Source of the DNA: Serratia fonticola
GTDB lineage: Bacteria; Pseudomonadota; Gammaproteobacteria; Enterobacterales; Enterobacteriaceae
Assembly (NCBI RefSeq): GCF_001006005.1
Contig: NZ_CP011254.1
Location: 930,001-994,000 of the forward strand
Reading direction: 5' to 3'
DNA: 64,000 nt
Part shown: positions 18,522 through 26,895 of the stretch, piece after piece
How positions within the stretch are numbered: the stretch's first letter is position 1
How the letters are laid out: each line of letters starts with the position of its first letter
The notes under the pieces: generated by a model
The model's input: the letters and a program-made list of their open reading frames with translations, nothing else
Told to the model about the DNA's origin: nothing
The model's database searches: none
Program-made: the position numbers and the translations under genes

Positions 18522-19685
18522 ATGCAAAATTTCATCCTCCACACCCCAACCAAAATCCTGTTCGGTAAAGACCAGATTGCCGAATTAGGCAAACAAATCC
18601 CGGCAGACGCCCGCATCCTGATCACCTACGGCGGTGGCAGCGTGAAGAACAACGGCGTGCTGGATCAGGTCTATGCCGCGCTGGCTGGCCGCAACGTGCA
18701 GGAGTTCTCCGGTATCGAGCCTAACCCGACCTATGAAACGCTGATGAAAGCGGTGGAAGTCGTGCGGGCAGAAAAGATCGACTTCCTGCTGGCGGTCGGC
18801 GGCGGCTCAGTAGTTGATGGCACCAAATTTATCGCGGCAGCGGCCGACTACCTGGCCGATCGCGATCCTTGGCATATCCTGAAAACCGTGGGCAGCGAGA
18901 TCGTCAGCGCGATACCGATGGGCTGTGTGCTGACCTTGCCAGCGACCGGCTCCGAGTCCAACAGCGGCGCGGTGATCACCCGTAAAAGCAGCGGCGACAA
19001 ACAACACTTCTTCTCTCCGCTGGTGCAGCCTCTGTTCGCCGTGCTCGATCCGGTGGTGACCTATTCACTGCCACCGCGCCAAATCGCCAACGGCGTAGTG
19101 GATGCCTTTGTCCACACCATTGAGCAATACCTGACTTACCCGGTCGATGCCAAGGTGCAGGATCGCTTTGCCGAAGGCCTGCTGTTAACGCTGCTGGAGG
19201 ATGGCCCACGTGCGCTGGCCGAACCGGAAAACTATGCGGTACGTGCCAACGTGATGTGGAGTGCCACCATGGCGCTGAACGGCCTGATCGGTGCCGGTGT
19301 GCCGCAGGACTGGGCAACGCATATGCTCGGCCATGAGCTGACCGCCATGCACGGCCTGGATCATGCGCAAACCCTGGCCGTCGTCCTACCTGCCTTGCTG
19401 GTAGAGAAAAAAGCCCAGAAACGCGAAAAACTGCTGCAGTACGCCGATCGCGTCTGGGGTCTGCGTGAGGGTTCCGAAGAAAGCCGTATCGACGGCGCGA
19501 TTGCCGCCACCCGTGCCTTCTTTGAACAAATGGGCGTGCCAACCCATCTGTCTGATTATCAACTCGACGGTAGCTCCATCCCTGCGCTGATCGACAAATT
19601 GCACCAGCACGGGATGACTGCATTGGGCGAACATCAGGATATTACGCTGGAAGTCAGCCAACGCATTTATCAAGCGGCACGTTAA
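18522..19685 (+). CDS. yqhD: YqhD, NADPH-dependent aldehyde reductase
   Basis: Iron/zinc-containing (group III) alcohol dehydrogenase that reduces short-chain and lipid-peroxidation aldehydes with NADPH. The 387-residue protein matches E. coli YqhD: cofactor loop LLAVGGGSVVDGTKF, LPATGSESNSGAV, and metal ligands in NGVVDAFVH and LGHELTAMHGLDHAQ. The correct start is the ATG at 18522 (MQNFILHTPTKILFG); an upstream in-frame ATG at 18486 lies inside the ERIC element and is rejected. Because the ERIC ends only 18 bp upstream, the promoter must be in or beyond the repeat. dkgA follows after one inserted gene. Confidence 0.96.
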   Translation: MQNFILHTPTKILFGKDQIAELGKQIPADARILITYGGGSVKNNGVLDQVYAALAGRNVQEFSGIEPNPTYETLMKAVEVVRAEKIDFLLAVGGGSVVDGTKFIAAAADYLADRDPWHILKTVGSEIVSAIPMGCVLTLPATGSESNSGAVITRKSSGDKQHFFSPLVQPLFAVLDPVVTYSLPPRQIANGVVDAFVHTIEQYLTYPVDAKVQDRFAEGLLLTLLEDGPRALAEPENYAVRANVMWSATMALNGLIGAGVPQDWATHMLGHELTAMHGLDHAQTLAVVLPALLVEKKAQKREKLLQYADRVWGLREGSEESRIDGAIAATRAFFEQMGVPTHLSDYQLDGSSIPALIDKLHQHGMTALGEHQDITLEVSQRIYQAAR

Positions 19686-19746
19686 TTGCTAGCGCACGAT
19701 TTCATCGCAACATCACAGTTTCCTGCTAGGCTTTAGTTTCTACTTA

Positions 19747-19773
19747 CCGTGCCCGACCGATCATCGGGCACGG
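19747..19773. terminator. Terminator-like hairpin after yqhD
   Basis: CCGTGCCCG and CGGGCACGG form a perfect 9-bp stem 62 bases after yqhD; only TTG follows, so it is a moderate terminator candidate separating yqhD from the next dehydrogenase. Confidence 0.5.
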
Positions 19774-19841
19774 TTGTGCGCCTTATCCGCGCTTTCGATC
19801 GCATCGCATAACATCGTCTCGTTAACTCATGGGAGAATTTT

Positions 19842-20888
19842 ATGGCGAACCAATCCAGCTCCGCATCTGACAATAGCATTCGTGCCTGGGCCGCGCCCGG
19901 CAAGGGACAGCCGCTTGAACCTTTTACCTTCGACGCAGGTGCATTAGGCGACGATGAAATTGAAGTTGCTATCGATTACTGTGGCGTCTGCCACTCCGAT
20001 CTCTCCATGCTCAATAATGAATGGGGCATGACCCACTACCCGTTCGTGCCCGGCCATGAGGTGGTGGGCAAAGTCACCAAGCTGGGCGCCCATGCGCAGA
20101 ACAAAGGGCTGAAGATTGGCCAGGTGGTGGGCGTTGGTTGGAATCGCGGCAGCTGTATGCACTGCCACCCCTGTATGTCCGGCGATCAGCATCTGTGCAA
20201 CGAGGTACAACCTACCATTATTGGTCGCCACGGCGGTTTTGCCGATCGCATCCGCAGCCACTGGGCCTGGGCAATCCCACTGCCGGAAGGCGTTGACGTG
20301 ACCAGCGCTGGGCCGCTGTTCTGCGGCGGGATCACGGTGTTCAACCCACTATTGCAATACGATGTCCGCCCGACACAGCGCATTGGCGTGGTCGGTATCG
20401 GCGGCCTGGGCCACATGGCGATCCGCTTTATGCATGCCTGGGGCTGTGAAGTCACCGCCTTCACCTCGTCCAACAGCAAACGTGACGAAGCGCTTTCGCT
20501 AGGTGCACACCGCGTGGTAGCCAGCAATGACAGCGCAGCGTTGCAGGCCATCGCCAATCAGCTCGACTTTATTCTGGTCACCGCCAGCGCCTCTTTAGAT
20601 TGGGACGCCTTTATCGGCACCTTGGCCCCGAAAGGCCGCCTGCACTTCGTTGGCGCGATCCCAGACCCGGTGCCGGTTCAGGTGTTCTCGTTTATCAGCA
20701 AACAGGCCGAGCTTTCCGCTTCACCTACCGGTGCCCCTTCACGCCTGGCCGATATGCTGGCGTTCTGCGCCCGGCACGGCATAGAGCCACAGGTGGAGCA
20801 TTTCCCTCTGAGCAAGGTCAACGATGCCATCGCGCATCTGGAGGCGGGCAAGGCCCGTTACCGTATCGTACTGGATATGCACGCTTGA
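19842..20888 (+). CDS. Zinc-dependent alcohol dehydrogenase / aldehyde reductase, Ahr-like
   Basis: Zinc-binding medium-chain dehydrogenase of the cinnamyl-alcohol-dehydrogenase type, 348 residues. Catalytic zinc ligands are in DYCGVCHSD and PGHEVVG, structural zinc cysteines in SCMHCHPCMSGDQHLC, and the nucleotide site is GIGGLGHMAIRF. The sequence resembles E. coli Ahr (YjgB), an NADPH-preferring aldehyde reductase. It sits between yqhD and dkgA, an insertion relative to E. coli, and would add another aldehyde-reducing activity to the cluster. A GGGAG ribosome site precedes the ATG. It has its own spacer, so may have its own promoter. Confidence 0.9.
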   Translation: MANQSSSASDNSIRAWAAPGKGQPLEPFTFDAGALGDDEIEVAIDYCGVCHSDLSMLNNEWGMTHYPFVPGHEVVGKVTKLGAHAQNKGLKIGQVVGVGWNRGSCMHCHPCMSGDQHLCNEVQPTIIGRHGGFADRIRSHWAWAIPLPEGVDVTSAGPLFCGGITVFNPLLQYDVRPTQRIGVVGIGGLGHMAIRFMHAWGCEVTAFTSSNSKRDEALSLGAHRVVASNDSAALQAIANQLDFILVTASASLDWDAFIGTLAPKGRLHFVGAIPDPVPVQVFSFISKQAELSASPTGAPSRLADMLAFCARHGIEPQVEHFPLSKVNDAIAHLEAGKARYRIVLDMHA

Positions 20889-20975
20889 GGTCGCAAACTC
20901 GGCAAGCGCTGAGGTGGCGAACTAAAATTCATGTAAGCAGGCCTTGGCCTGAAAGCAGTCATAAGGAGATAGCGC

Positions 20976-21791
20976 ATGCAACCCATCATCAAACTCCACG
21001 ATGGTAATCTGATGCCGCAGTTGGGACTCGGCGTATGGCAAGCCAGCATTGAAGAAACCACGCTGGCCGTCACCAAAGCGCTGGAAGTCGGCTATCGCTC
21101 CATCGATACCGCCGCGATTTACAAAAACGAGGAAGGGGTGGGTGCCGCGCTGCAAGCCACCGCGATCCCACGTGAAGAGCTGTTTATCACCACCAAGCTG
21201 TGGAACGACGATCAGGGCGATCCGCAGGCGGCGCTGGAAACCAGCCTGAAAAAGCTGAAGCTGGATTACGTCGATCTCTACCTGATCCACTGGCCGAAAC
21301 CGGCACAGGATCAGTATGTCGAAGCCTGGCGCGGCTTGATTAAACTGCGTGAGCAAGGGCTGGTGAAAAGCATCGGCGTCTGTAACTTCCACACGCCACA
21401 TCTGCAGCGCCTGCTGGATGAAACCAGCGTCGCACCGGTGATCAACCAGATCGAATTGCACCCGCTGTTGCAACAGCGCCAGTTGCGCGCCTGGAACGCG
21501 ACTCATCACATCGCCACCGAATCCTGGAGCCCATTGGCGCAAGGGGGTGAAGGCGTCTTCGATCAGCCTCTGATCAAGAAGCTGGCGGAGAAGTACAACA
21601 AGACGCCAGCACAGATCGTCGTGCGCTGGCATCTGGACAGCGGCCTGATCGTGATCCCGAAATCGGTTACGCCCGCGCGCATTCGCGAAAACTTTGAGGT
21701 GTTTGATTTCAAACTGGATAAGGACGAACTGGGCGACATCACCCAACTGGATATCGGCAACCGCCTGGGGCCGGATCCAGATTCACTGTAA
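20976..21791 (+). CDS. dkgA: DkgA, 2,5-diketo-D-gluconate reductase A / aldo-keto reductase
   Basis: NADPH-dependent aldo-keto reductase that reduces 2,5-diketo-D-gluconate and methylglyoxal. The 271-residue protein aligns with E. coli DkgA almost throughout: GLGVWQAS, catalytic D-Y-K-H set in DTAAIYKNEEGVG and LIHWP, and the cofactor motif IPKSVTPARIRENF. A near-ideal AAGGAG lies 7 bases before the ATG. It belongs with yqhD in the YqhC-controlled aldehyde defence set in E. coli, so similar control is likely. Confidence 0.96.
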   Translation: MQPIIKLHDGNLMPQLGLGVWQASIEETTLAVTKALEVGYRSIDTAAIYKNEEGVGAALQATAIPREELFITTKLWNDDQGDPQAALETSLKKLKLDYVDLYLIHWPKPAQDQYVEAWRGLIKLREQGLVKSIGVCNFHTPHLQRLLDETSVAPVINQIELHPLLQQRQLRAWNATHHIATESWSPLAQGGEGVFDQPLIKKLAEKYNKTPAQIVVRWHLDSGLIVIPKSVTPARIRENFEVFDFKLDKDELGDITQLDIGNRLGPDPDSL

Positions 21792-21797
21792 GCTTGG

Positions 21798-21831
21798 CGG
21801 GGCCGCACTGTCGGCCCCGTTGCTTTATTGT
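21798..21831 (+). terminator. dkgA terminator
   Basis: CGGGGCCG and CGGCCCCG form an 8-bp stem with a 6-base loop, followed by TTGCTTTATTGTT. It lies 6 bases after the dkgA stop. Confidence 0.8.
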
Positions 21832-21930
21832 TGGTAGCTTCTCGCGTTAATTGGCTTTTAACCCAAGATCTTATCGGGCGCTGGCGCTATGATATGGCGC
21901 AGCAATCCGTTCACAGTAGCTTGGAGTTTC

Positions 21931-22536
21931 ATGACCCTCTCTTTCTCATCTTTGCCGCGCCTGGCCATGTTGTTAATGCTGTTGGTATTGGCAGGCTGTT
22001 CCAGTAAGCACCAGCGCACCAGCCACGATCCTCATGCCTATGACGATGAAATCGAAGACGCGGCCGACGAGTATGATGTCGATGAAAAACTGATCGCCGC
22101 TATTATTCAGGTAGAGTCTGGCTTTAACCCTAAAGCTGTCAGCCCTTCCAATGCGATCGGTCTGATGCAGCTCAAGGCGAATACCGCCGGTTGTGATGCT
22201 TACCGCTTTAAAGGCAAACGCGGCTGCCCGGATGATGACGATCTGTTGGATCCAGAAACCAATATCGATCTGGGGGCGGCCTATATCGGCGCACTGCAAC
22301 AGCAGCAACTGAAGTGGATTGACGATCCGGTGACTCGCCGCTATGCCACTGAAGTGGCCTATGCCAACGGCGCAGGAGCCTTGCTACGTACCTTCTCCAG
22401 CGATCGCAAAAAAGCCATCAGAATGATCAACAACCTGTCACCCGAGGCCTTTCACTGGCATGTGCGCCAGTACCATCCCTCACCGCAGGCACCGCGTTAT
22501 ATGCTGAAGGTCGAGGCCGCGTATAACAGTTTGTAG
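21931..22536 (+). CDS. emtA: Membrane-bound lytic murein transglycosylase E (endo-type)
   Basis: Outer-membrane lipoprotein that cleaves peptidoglycan glycan strands endolytically. It has a signal peptide with lipobox LAGC (cysteine about residue 23), an SLT domain with catalytic glutamate in QVESGFNP (about residue 62), and the segment YANGAGALLRTFSSDRKKAI that is nearly identical in E. coli EmtA/MltE. The 201-residue length matches (203 in E. coli). The ATG at 21931 is chosen because GGAG is 6 bases upstream and it gives a proper signal peptide. The gene lies elsewhere in E. coli. Confidence 0.92.
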   Translation: MTLSFSSLPRLAMLLMLLVLAGCSSKHQRTSHDPHAYDDEIEDAADEYDVDEKLIAAIIQVESGFNPKAVSPSNAIGLMQLKANTAGCDAYRFKGKRGCPDDDDLLDPETNIDLGAAYIGALQQQQLKWIDDPVTRRYATEVAYANGAGALLRTFSSDRKKAIRMINNLSPEAFHWHVRQYHPSPQAPRYMLKVEAAYNSL

Positions 22537-22563
22537 CCTGGCAATAGCTAGCTCCATAGCGTC

Positions 22564-22634
22564 ATCCCTGAAAGGGATAACAAAATAATATCCTCGCCAA
22601 GGGATAATTTATGGAATATCCCCTCTAGGGGATA
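22564..22634. repeat. Cluster of three small hairpins sharing TATCC/GGATA arms
   Basis: Three successive stem-loops lie at 22564-22578, 22589-22606 and 22617-22634 between emtA and ygiQ. All have ATCC and GGAT arms, similar to the hairpin at 7381-7400. They may be decayed copies of one short repeat or act as transcript ends. Confidence 0.45.
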
Positions 22635-22661
22635 AAAGAAAGGGAGCCACTTGGGCTCCCT
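22635..22661 (-). terminator. ygiQ terminator
   Basis: On the minus strand AGGGAGCC and GGCTCCCT form an 8-bp stem followed directly by TTCTTTTATC. It lies 7 bases after the ygiQ stop; a strong intrinsic terminator. Confidence 0.88.
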
Positions 22662-22667
22662 GCTCTA

Positions 22668-24833
22668 TCAGGCCTTACCGTTACGGATAGGCTTGCGCGG
22701 TGGCTTGTTGGACGGTGTGCGCTGGCGGGTAATGTCCGTGTGCTTGGTCAACGCCGGGCGGGTATGCCGCTGTAGGCGCTTGGCCTCGCGCTGTTCGTCG
22801 ATGCTCGGTGCTGGCACCAGGCATTCGCGACGGCCACCAATCAGGTGCTTCATCCCCATCTCTTCCAACGCCGTACGGATCAGCGGCCAGTTAAGCGGAT
22901 CGTGATAGCGCAACAATGCCTTATGCAGGCGGCGCTGGCGATCGCCCTTCGGAATAAACACATCTTCGCTCTTATACCCCACCTTACCCAACGGGTTCTT
23001 GCCGCTGTAATACATGGTGGTGGAGTTCGCCATTGGCGACGGGTAGAAGTTCTGTACCTGATCGAGACGGAAACGGTTTTTCTTCAGCCACAGGGCCAGA
23101 TTCACCATGTCTTCATCGCGGGTGCCCGGATGCGAGGAGATGAAATAAGGGATCAGGTACTGCTCTTTACCTGCCTGCTTGGAATACTGATCGAACAACT
23201 GCTTGAAGCGATCGTAGCTGCCCATCCCCGGCTTCATCATCTTGGATAATGGCCCGGTTTCGGTATGCTCTGGCGCGATCTTCAGATAGCCACCCACGTG
23301 ATGGGTCGCCAGTTCCTTGATATAACGCGGATCTTCAACCGCCAGATCGTAACGCACCCCGGAGGCGATCAGGATCTTCTTGATCCCTTCCAGCTCACGG
23401 GCGCGGCGGTAGAGCTTGATGGTCGGCTCATGGTTGGTATCCATATAGGTACAGATTTCCGGATACACGCAGGAGGCACGGCGGCAGGTTTGCTCGGCAC
23501 GCGGGTTGGTGCAGCGCAGCATATACATGTTGGCTGTTGGCCCACCCAGATCGGAGATCACCCCGGTAAAACCTGGCACCTTGTCACGGATCTCTTCGAT
23601 TTCACGCACGATCGAGTCTTCCGAACGGCTCTGGATGATGCGCCCTTCATGCTCGGTGATCGAACAGAATGAACAGCCGCCGTAGCAGCCGCGCATAATA
23701 TTCACCGAGAAGCGGATCATATCGTAGGCCGGGATGCGATCTTCGCCATAGGATGGGTGCGGCACACGCTGGTAGGGCAGGGCAAACACGCTGTCCATTT
23801 CCGGCGTGGTGAGTGGGATCGCCGGTGGGTTGATCCACACGTAGCGGTCGCCATGTTTTTGCATCAAGGCGCGGGCGCAGCCAGGGTTGGTTTCATGGTG
23901 CAAGATGCGTGAAGTGTGGGCATACAGCACCTTGTCCGCCTTCACTTTCTCGAAGGAAGGCAGCAGCACGTAGGTTTTTTCCCACGGCTTGGGCTTGGCG
24001 GCACGCACGGTGACGGGCTTGGCTTCTGGCTCTGGCGTGCTGCCGTCGGCACAGGGCAAATCTTCACCGTAAGGATTAGGGATTGGCTCGATGCGGCCCG
24101 GCTTGTCCAGGCGAGTGGAATCCACCCCGCTCCAGCCCGGCATGGCCCCTTTACGCATCACTGCGGTGTTACGGATATCGTGGATATCCTGAATTTTTTC
24201 ACCCGCCGCCAGGCGATGCGCCAACTCCACCAGCGGGCGTTCGCCGTTGCCGTAGATCAGCATATCGGCCTTGGAATCCACCAGCACCGAGCGGCGCACG
24301 GTATCCGACCAGTAATCATAATGGGCAATGCGGCGCAGGCTGGCTTCGATACCGCCCAGGATGACGGGCACATCTTTATAGGCTTCTCTACAGCGTTGGC
24401 TATAGACCAGGGTGGCGCGATCCGGGCGTTTGCCACCCACGTTACCGGCGGTGTAGGCATCGTCATGACGCAGCTTACGATCGGCGGTATAGCGGTTGAT
24501 CATCGAATCCATATTGCCGGCGGTCACGCCGAAGAACAGGTTCGGTTTGCCCAAACGCATAAAGTCTTCTTTGTTGCTCCAGTCCGGCTGGGCAATGATC
24601 CCCACGCGGAAGCCCTGAGCCTCCAGCATGCGGCCCACAATCGCCATGCCAAAGCTTGGGTGATCGACGTAAGCGTCCCCGCTGATCACAATCACATCGC
24701 AGCTATCCCAGCCTAATTGGTCCATCTCCTCACGCGACATCGGTAAAAACGGCGCGGGGCCAAAACATTCGGCCCAATAAGGCTCGTAGGAGAACAATTC
24801 ACGTTCGGGTTGGATCAGGCTGGTAGTGCTCAT
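22668..24833 (-). CDS. ygiQ: YgiQ, radical SAM protein (UPF0313)
   Basis: Large radical S-adenosylmethionine protein of unknown reaction. The iron-sulfur motif CYGGCSFC is at about residues 379-386, preceded by a B12-binding-like N-terminal region (about 40-180) and followed by a TIM-barrel and a C-terminal basic tail ([13 protein letters not shown]). The 721-residue length and sequence agree with E. coli YgiQ (739). The neighbour order ygiQ-(insert)-ftsP-plsC-parC is the E. coli order apart from the inserted nucleoside block. A TATAAT hexamer at about 24872-24877 on the minus strand fits its promoter. Confidence 0.95.
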   Translation of the reverse strand: MSTTSLIQPERELFSYEPYWAECFGPAPFLPMSREEMDQLGWDSCDVIVISGDAYVDHPSFGMAIVGRMLEAQGFRVGIIAQPDWSNKEDFMRLGKPNLFFGVTAGNMDSMINRYTADRKLRHDDAYTAGNVGGKRPDRATLVYSQRCREAYKDVPVILGGIEASLRRIAHYDYWSDTVRRSVLVDSKADMLIYGNGERPLVELAHRLAAGEKIQDIHDIRNTAVMRKGAMPGWSGVDSTRLDKPGRIEPIPNPYGEDLPCADGSTPEPEAKPVTVRAAKPKPWEKTYVLLPSFEKVKADKVLYAHTSRILHHETNPGCARALMQKHGDRYVWINPPAIPLTTPEMDSVFALPYQRVPHPSYGEDRIPAYDMIRFSVNIMRGCYGGCSFCSITEHEGRIIQSRSEDSIVREIEEIRDKVPGFTGVISDLGGPTANMYMLRCTNPRAEQTCRRASCVYPEICTYMDTNHEPTIKLYRRARELEGIKKILIASGVRYDLAVEDPRYIKELATHHVGGYLKIAPEHTETGPLSKMMKPGMGSYDRFKQLFDQYSKQAGKEQYLIPYFISSHPGTRDEDMVNLALWLKKNRFRLDQVQNFYPSPMANSTTMYYSGKNPLGKVGYKSEDVFIPKGDRQRRLHKALLRYHDPLNWPLIRTALEEMGMKHLIGGRRECLVPAPSIDEQREAKRLQRHTRPALTKHTDITRQRTPSNKPPRKPIRNGKA

Positions 24834-24871
24834 TCGGGTGCTCTTGTGCAGGTTAATTTATCGCCGGGCGG

Positions 24872-24877
24872 CGATTA
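24872..24877 (-). promoter_or_regulatory. Candidate -10 box of ygiQ
   Basis: A perfect TATAAT (minus strand) lies about 40 bases upstream of the ygiQ start; no clear -35 hexamer accompanies it. Confidence 0.4.
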
Positions 24878-24920
24878 TACGCACTCACCGCCAAAAGAGC
24901 ATGGTTATTTCTCAGATTAC

Positions 24921-25655
24921 TCAGCTTTTGACCTCGAACTCGTACACATCACTGCGGCACAGCGTTTCGCTGAACTCCAGCACTTCGCCCTGGGCGTTGC
25001 GGCTGGTCTGGACAATGCGTAACAGCGGTGTGCCGCTTTGTACATTGAGCAAGCTGGCGTTTTCGTCACTGCTGGCAACCGCCTTCAATAAAAAATGCCT
25101 GCCCTCTGGCACAATACCTCGCGACTTCCATAGGGCATACAGCGAGTGTTCCAGCTCTTCGGGATTGGGCAAAAAACGGGTCGGGATATAGGTGGTTTCC
25201 AACGATACCGGATTGCCATCCATCAACCGCAGACGGCGTAGCTTGACCACGATACTGCCGCTTGCCAACTCCAGCGCCTTGGCTACCTCGCTGGGTGCCT
25301 TTATGCAGGAACGCAACAGCCATTGGTTACTGACGCTGCTGCCACTGCGCAAAACCTGCGCGGTAAAGCCGTTATCCTGATTGAGGGAATAGCCGATGTG
25401 CATGGCCACTCGAGTACCAATACCCTGTTGGCGTGAGACCAGCGCTTGTTCTTCCAGCAATTTCATCGCCTTACTGACCGTAACGCGCGACAAATCCAAT
25501 GCCTCAGCCAACACTCGTTCCGGCGGTAAAAAATCGCCAACGCCCAGCACACGCTGCTTGATGGCAATTTCCAAGGTATTCGCCAGTTGGATGTAACGTG
25601 GTGCCGCCGCTGCCTGTGAAAACTGCTGACGCAGCCAGGCAATAAAATCATTCAT
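24921..25655 (-). CDS. GntR/HutC-family regulator, YegW-like
   Basis: GntR-family repressor or activator with a UTRA effector domain. The winged helix (PPERVLAEALDLSRVTVSKAMKLLEEQ) is at about residues 40-75 and the UTRA domain from about 90, ending ETLCRSDVYEFEV. The ATG at 25655 is chosen because GAGGTGG lies upstream; the longer frame from 25715 is less likely. It is divergent from yegU/permease/yegV, as E. coli yegW is from its yegTUV neighbours, so it probably regulates that operon in response to a nucleoside-like or sugar ligand. Its operator may be among the phased repeats at 25746-25795. Confidence 0.85.
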   Translation of the reverse strand: MNDFIAWLRQQFSQAAAAPRYIQLANTLEIAIKQRVLGVGDFLPPERVLAEALDLSRVTVSKAMKLLEEQALVSRQQGIGTRVAMHIGYSLNQDNGFTAQVLRSGSSVSNQWLLRSCIKAPSEVAKALELASGSIVVKLRRLRLMDGNPVSLETTYIPTRFLPNPEELEHSLYALWKSRGIVPEGRHFLLKAVASSDENASLLNVQSGTPLLRIVQTSRNAQGEVLEFSETLCRSDVYEFEVKS

Positions 25656-25745
25656 CGGACCCACCTCTGATTTGTTCGCATTCCTCAACCGCCTCGTTTT
25701 TACCATATTTGTCACATTCAGGGTAATGACATCATACGCGTTTGC

Positions 25746-25795
25746 ATTGGACTTAGATTGGAATCACATTTTTCACACATTGGACTTCAATTGGA
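25746..25795. promoter_or_regulatory. Phased ATTGGA array in the yegW-yegU control region
   Basis: ATTGGA occurs at 25746, 25757, 25779 and 25790, each followed by five other bases, so the units repeat every 11 bp; the missing position 25768 has ATTTTT. The longer unit CATTGGACTTnnATTGGA occurs twice, 33 bp apart. Same-face spacing points to cooperative protein binding upstream of yegU (start at 25871) and the divergent regulator. Confidence 0.65.
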
Positions 25796-25870
25796 TCCAT
25801 TTTGCGGTTAACATTAGCCGTACTGATGTTTTACATCGGTATGCACCAACACCAGGGAACACCCATAAAA

Positions 25871-26887
25871 ATGAAAAATATAAAAAATCCTCACCACGCC
25901 ATACTCGGGGCGCTCTATGGGCAAGCCGTGGGCGATGCGATGGGGATGCCGTCAGAACTGTGGCCATTACAACAGGTTAGTGATTATTTTGGTTGGATCA
26001 CCCACTTCCTGCCTGGCCCGGCAGAAAATATCGCAGCCAACGGCTTTATCGCCGGAGAATACACGGATGACACCCAGCAGGCAGTGGCCTTGATGGATGC
26101 GCTGTTGGCCGCCGAGGGCCGGGTCGAGCCGGAACGTATTGCTCACCACATCATGCTGTGGGCAGAACGGATCGGAGCCTTTGAGAAAAATATCCTCGGC
26201 CCCAGCTCCAAAGCCGCGCTGTTGGCGTTTCGCGCCGGTACGCCGGTGGCAGAGATCGCCGCTAACGGCGTGACCAATGGAGCCGCCATGCGTGTAGCTC
26301 CGTTAGGTTGCCTGCTGCCAAGTGGCGATTTGCCAGCATTTATTGAAGCAGTACGGCAGTCTTGCAGCCCGACCCACAAGTCGGATATCGCCGTGGCCGG
26401 CGCTTTTGCCATTGCCTGGGCCGTTAGCCGGGCTATCGAAGGCGCTGATTGGGCCACCATCAAGCAAGAACTGCCCGCACGTGTTGAGCAGGTGCAACAG
26501 CAACACATCACCACCTTCAGCCCTTCGCTCAGCCGCCGTCTGGTTTGGGCGCTGGAGTTCACCGCTAGCCTGAGCCATCGGCAGGATAGTGAAGCATTGG
26601 CGGAGCTTTACCACACCGTCGGTGCCGGGATGGACACTATCGAGTCAATCCCGATGGCGTTGGCACTGGTTGAACTGGCAGACACCGATCCGCAACGTTG
26701 TGCGATCCTGGCCGCCAATCTGGGTGGAGATACCGATACCATTGGCGCCATGGCAACGGCAATCTGCGGAGCCTTACGCGGCGTGGCTGCTTTCCCGACG
26801 GAGTGGATCGCCACGATCAATAGCGCCAATAAAATAGATTTTGAGCCCTACGCGGCCGCTCTCCTCAGGCTGCGAAAACAGGAATAA
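25871..26887 (+). CDS. yegU: ADP-ribosylglycohydrolase-fold protein, YegU-like
   Basis: Member of the ADP-ribosylglycohydrolase (DraG/ARH) fold with its two-metal site: GQAVGDAMGMPSELWP near the N-terminus, EYTDDTQQAV in the middle and NLGGDTDTIGAMA near the C-terminus supply the acidic metal ligands. It closely resembles E. coli YegU. The substrate is unknown; the fold cleaves N-glycosidic bonds of ADP-ribose, and the company of a nucleobase permease and a PfkB sugar kinase suggests a nucleoside-like substrate. The ATG at 25871 gives 338 residues (E. coli 334); earlier in-frame starts would add residues without homology. First gene of a three-gene operon. Confidence 0.88.
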   Translation: MKNIKNPHHAILGALYGQAVGDAMGMPSELWPLQQVSDYFGWITHFLPGPAENIAANGFIAGEYTDDTQQAVALMDALLAAEGRVEPERIAHHIMLWAERIGAFEKNILGPSSKAALLAFRAGTPVAEIAANGVTNGAAMRVAPLGCLLPSGDLPAFIEAVRQSCSPTHKSDIAVAGAFAIAWAVSRAIEGADWATIKQELPARVEQVQQQHITTFSPSLSRRLVWALEFTASLSHRQDSEALAELYHTVGAGMDTIESIPMALALVELADTDPQRCAILAANLGGDTDTIGAMATAICGALRGVAAFPTEWIATINSANKIDFEPYAAALLRLRKQE

Positions 26888-26895
26888 ATCGCACC

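Noticed and set aside
20922..21746. Open frame opposite dkgA (274 codons)
   Set aside because: Mirrors dkgA over its whole length, with no recognisable domain.
23916..24716. Long open frame opposite ygiQ (266 codons)
   Set aside because: Fully antisense to a conserved gene, His/Gly-rich composition and no ribosome site.
25746..25795. ATTGGA array as a CRISPR or plasmid iteron array
   Set aside because: The units are 11 bp, far too short for CRISPR, and there is no replication gene; a regulatory array is simpler.
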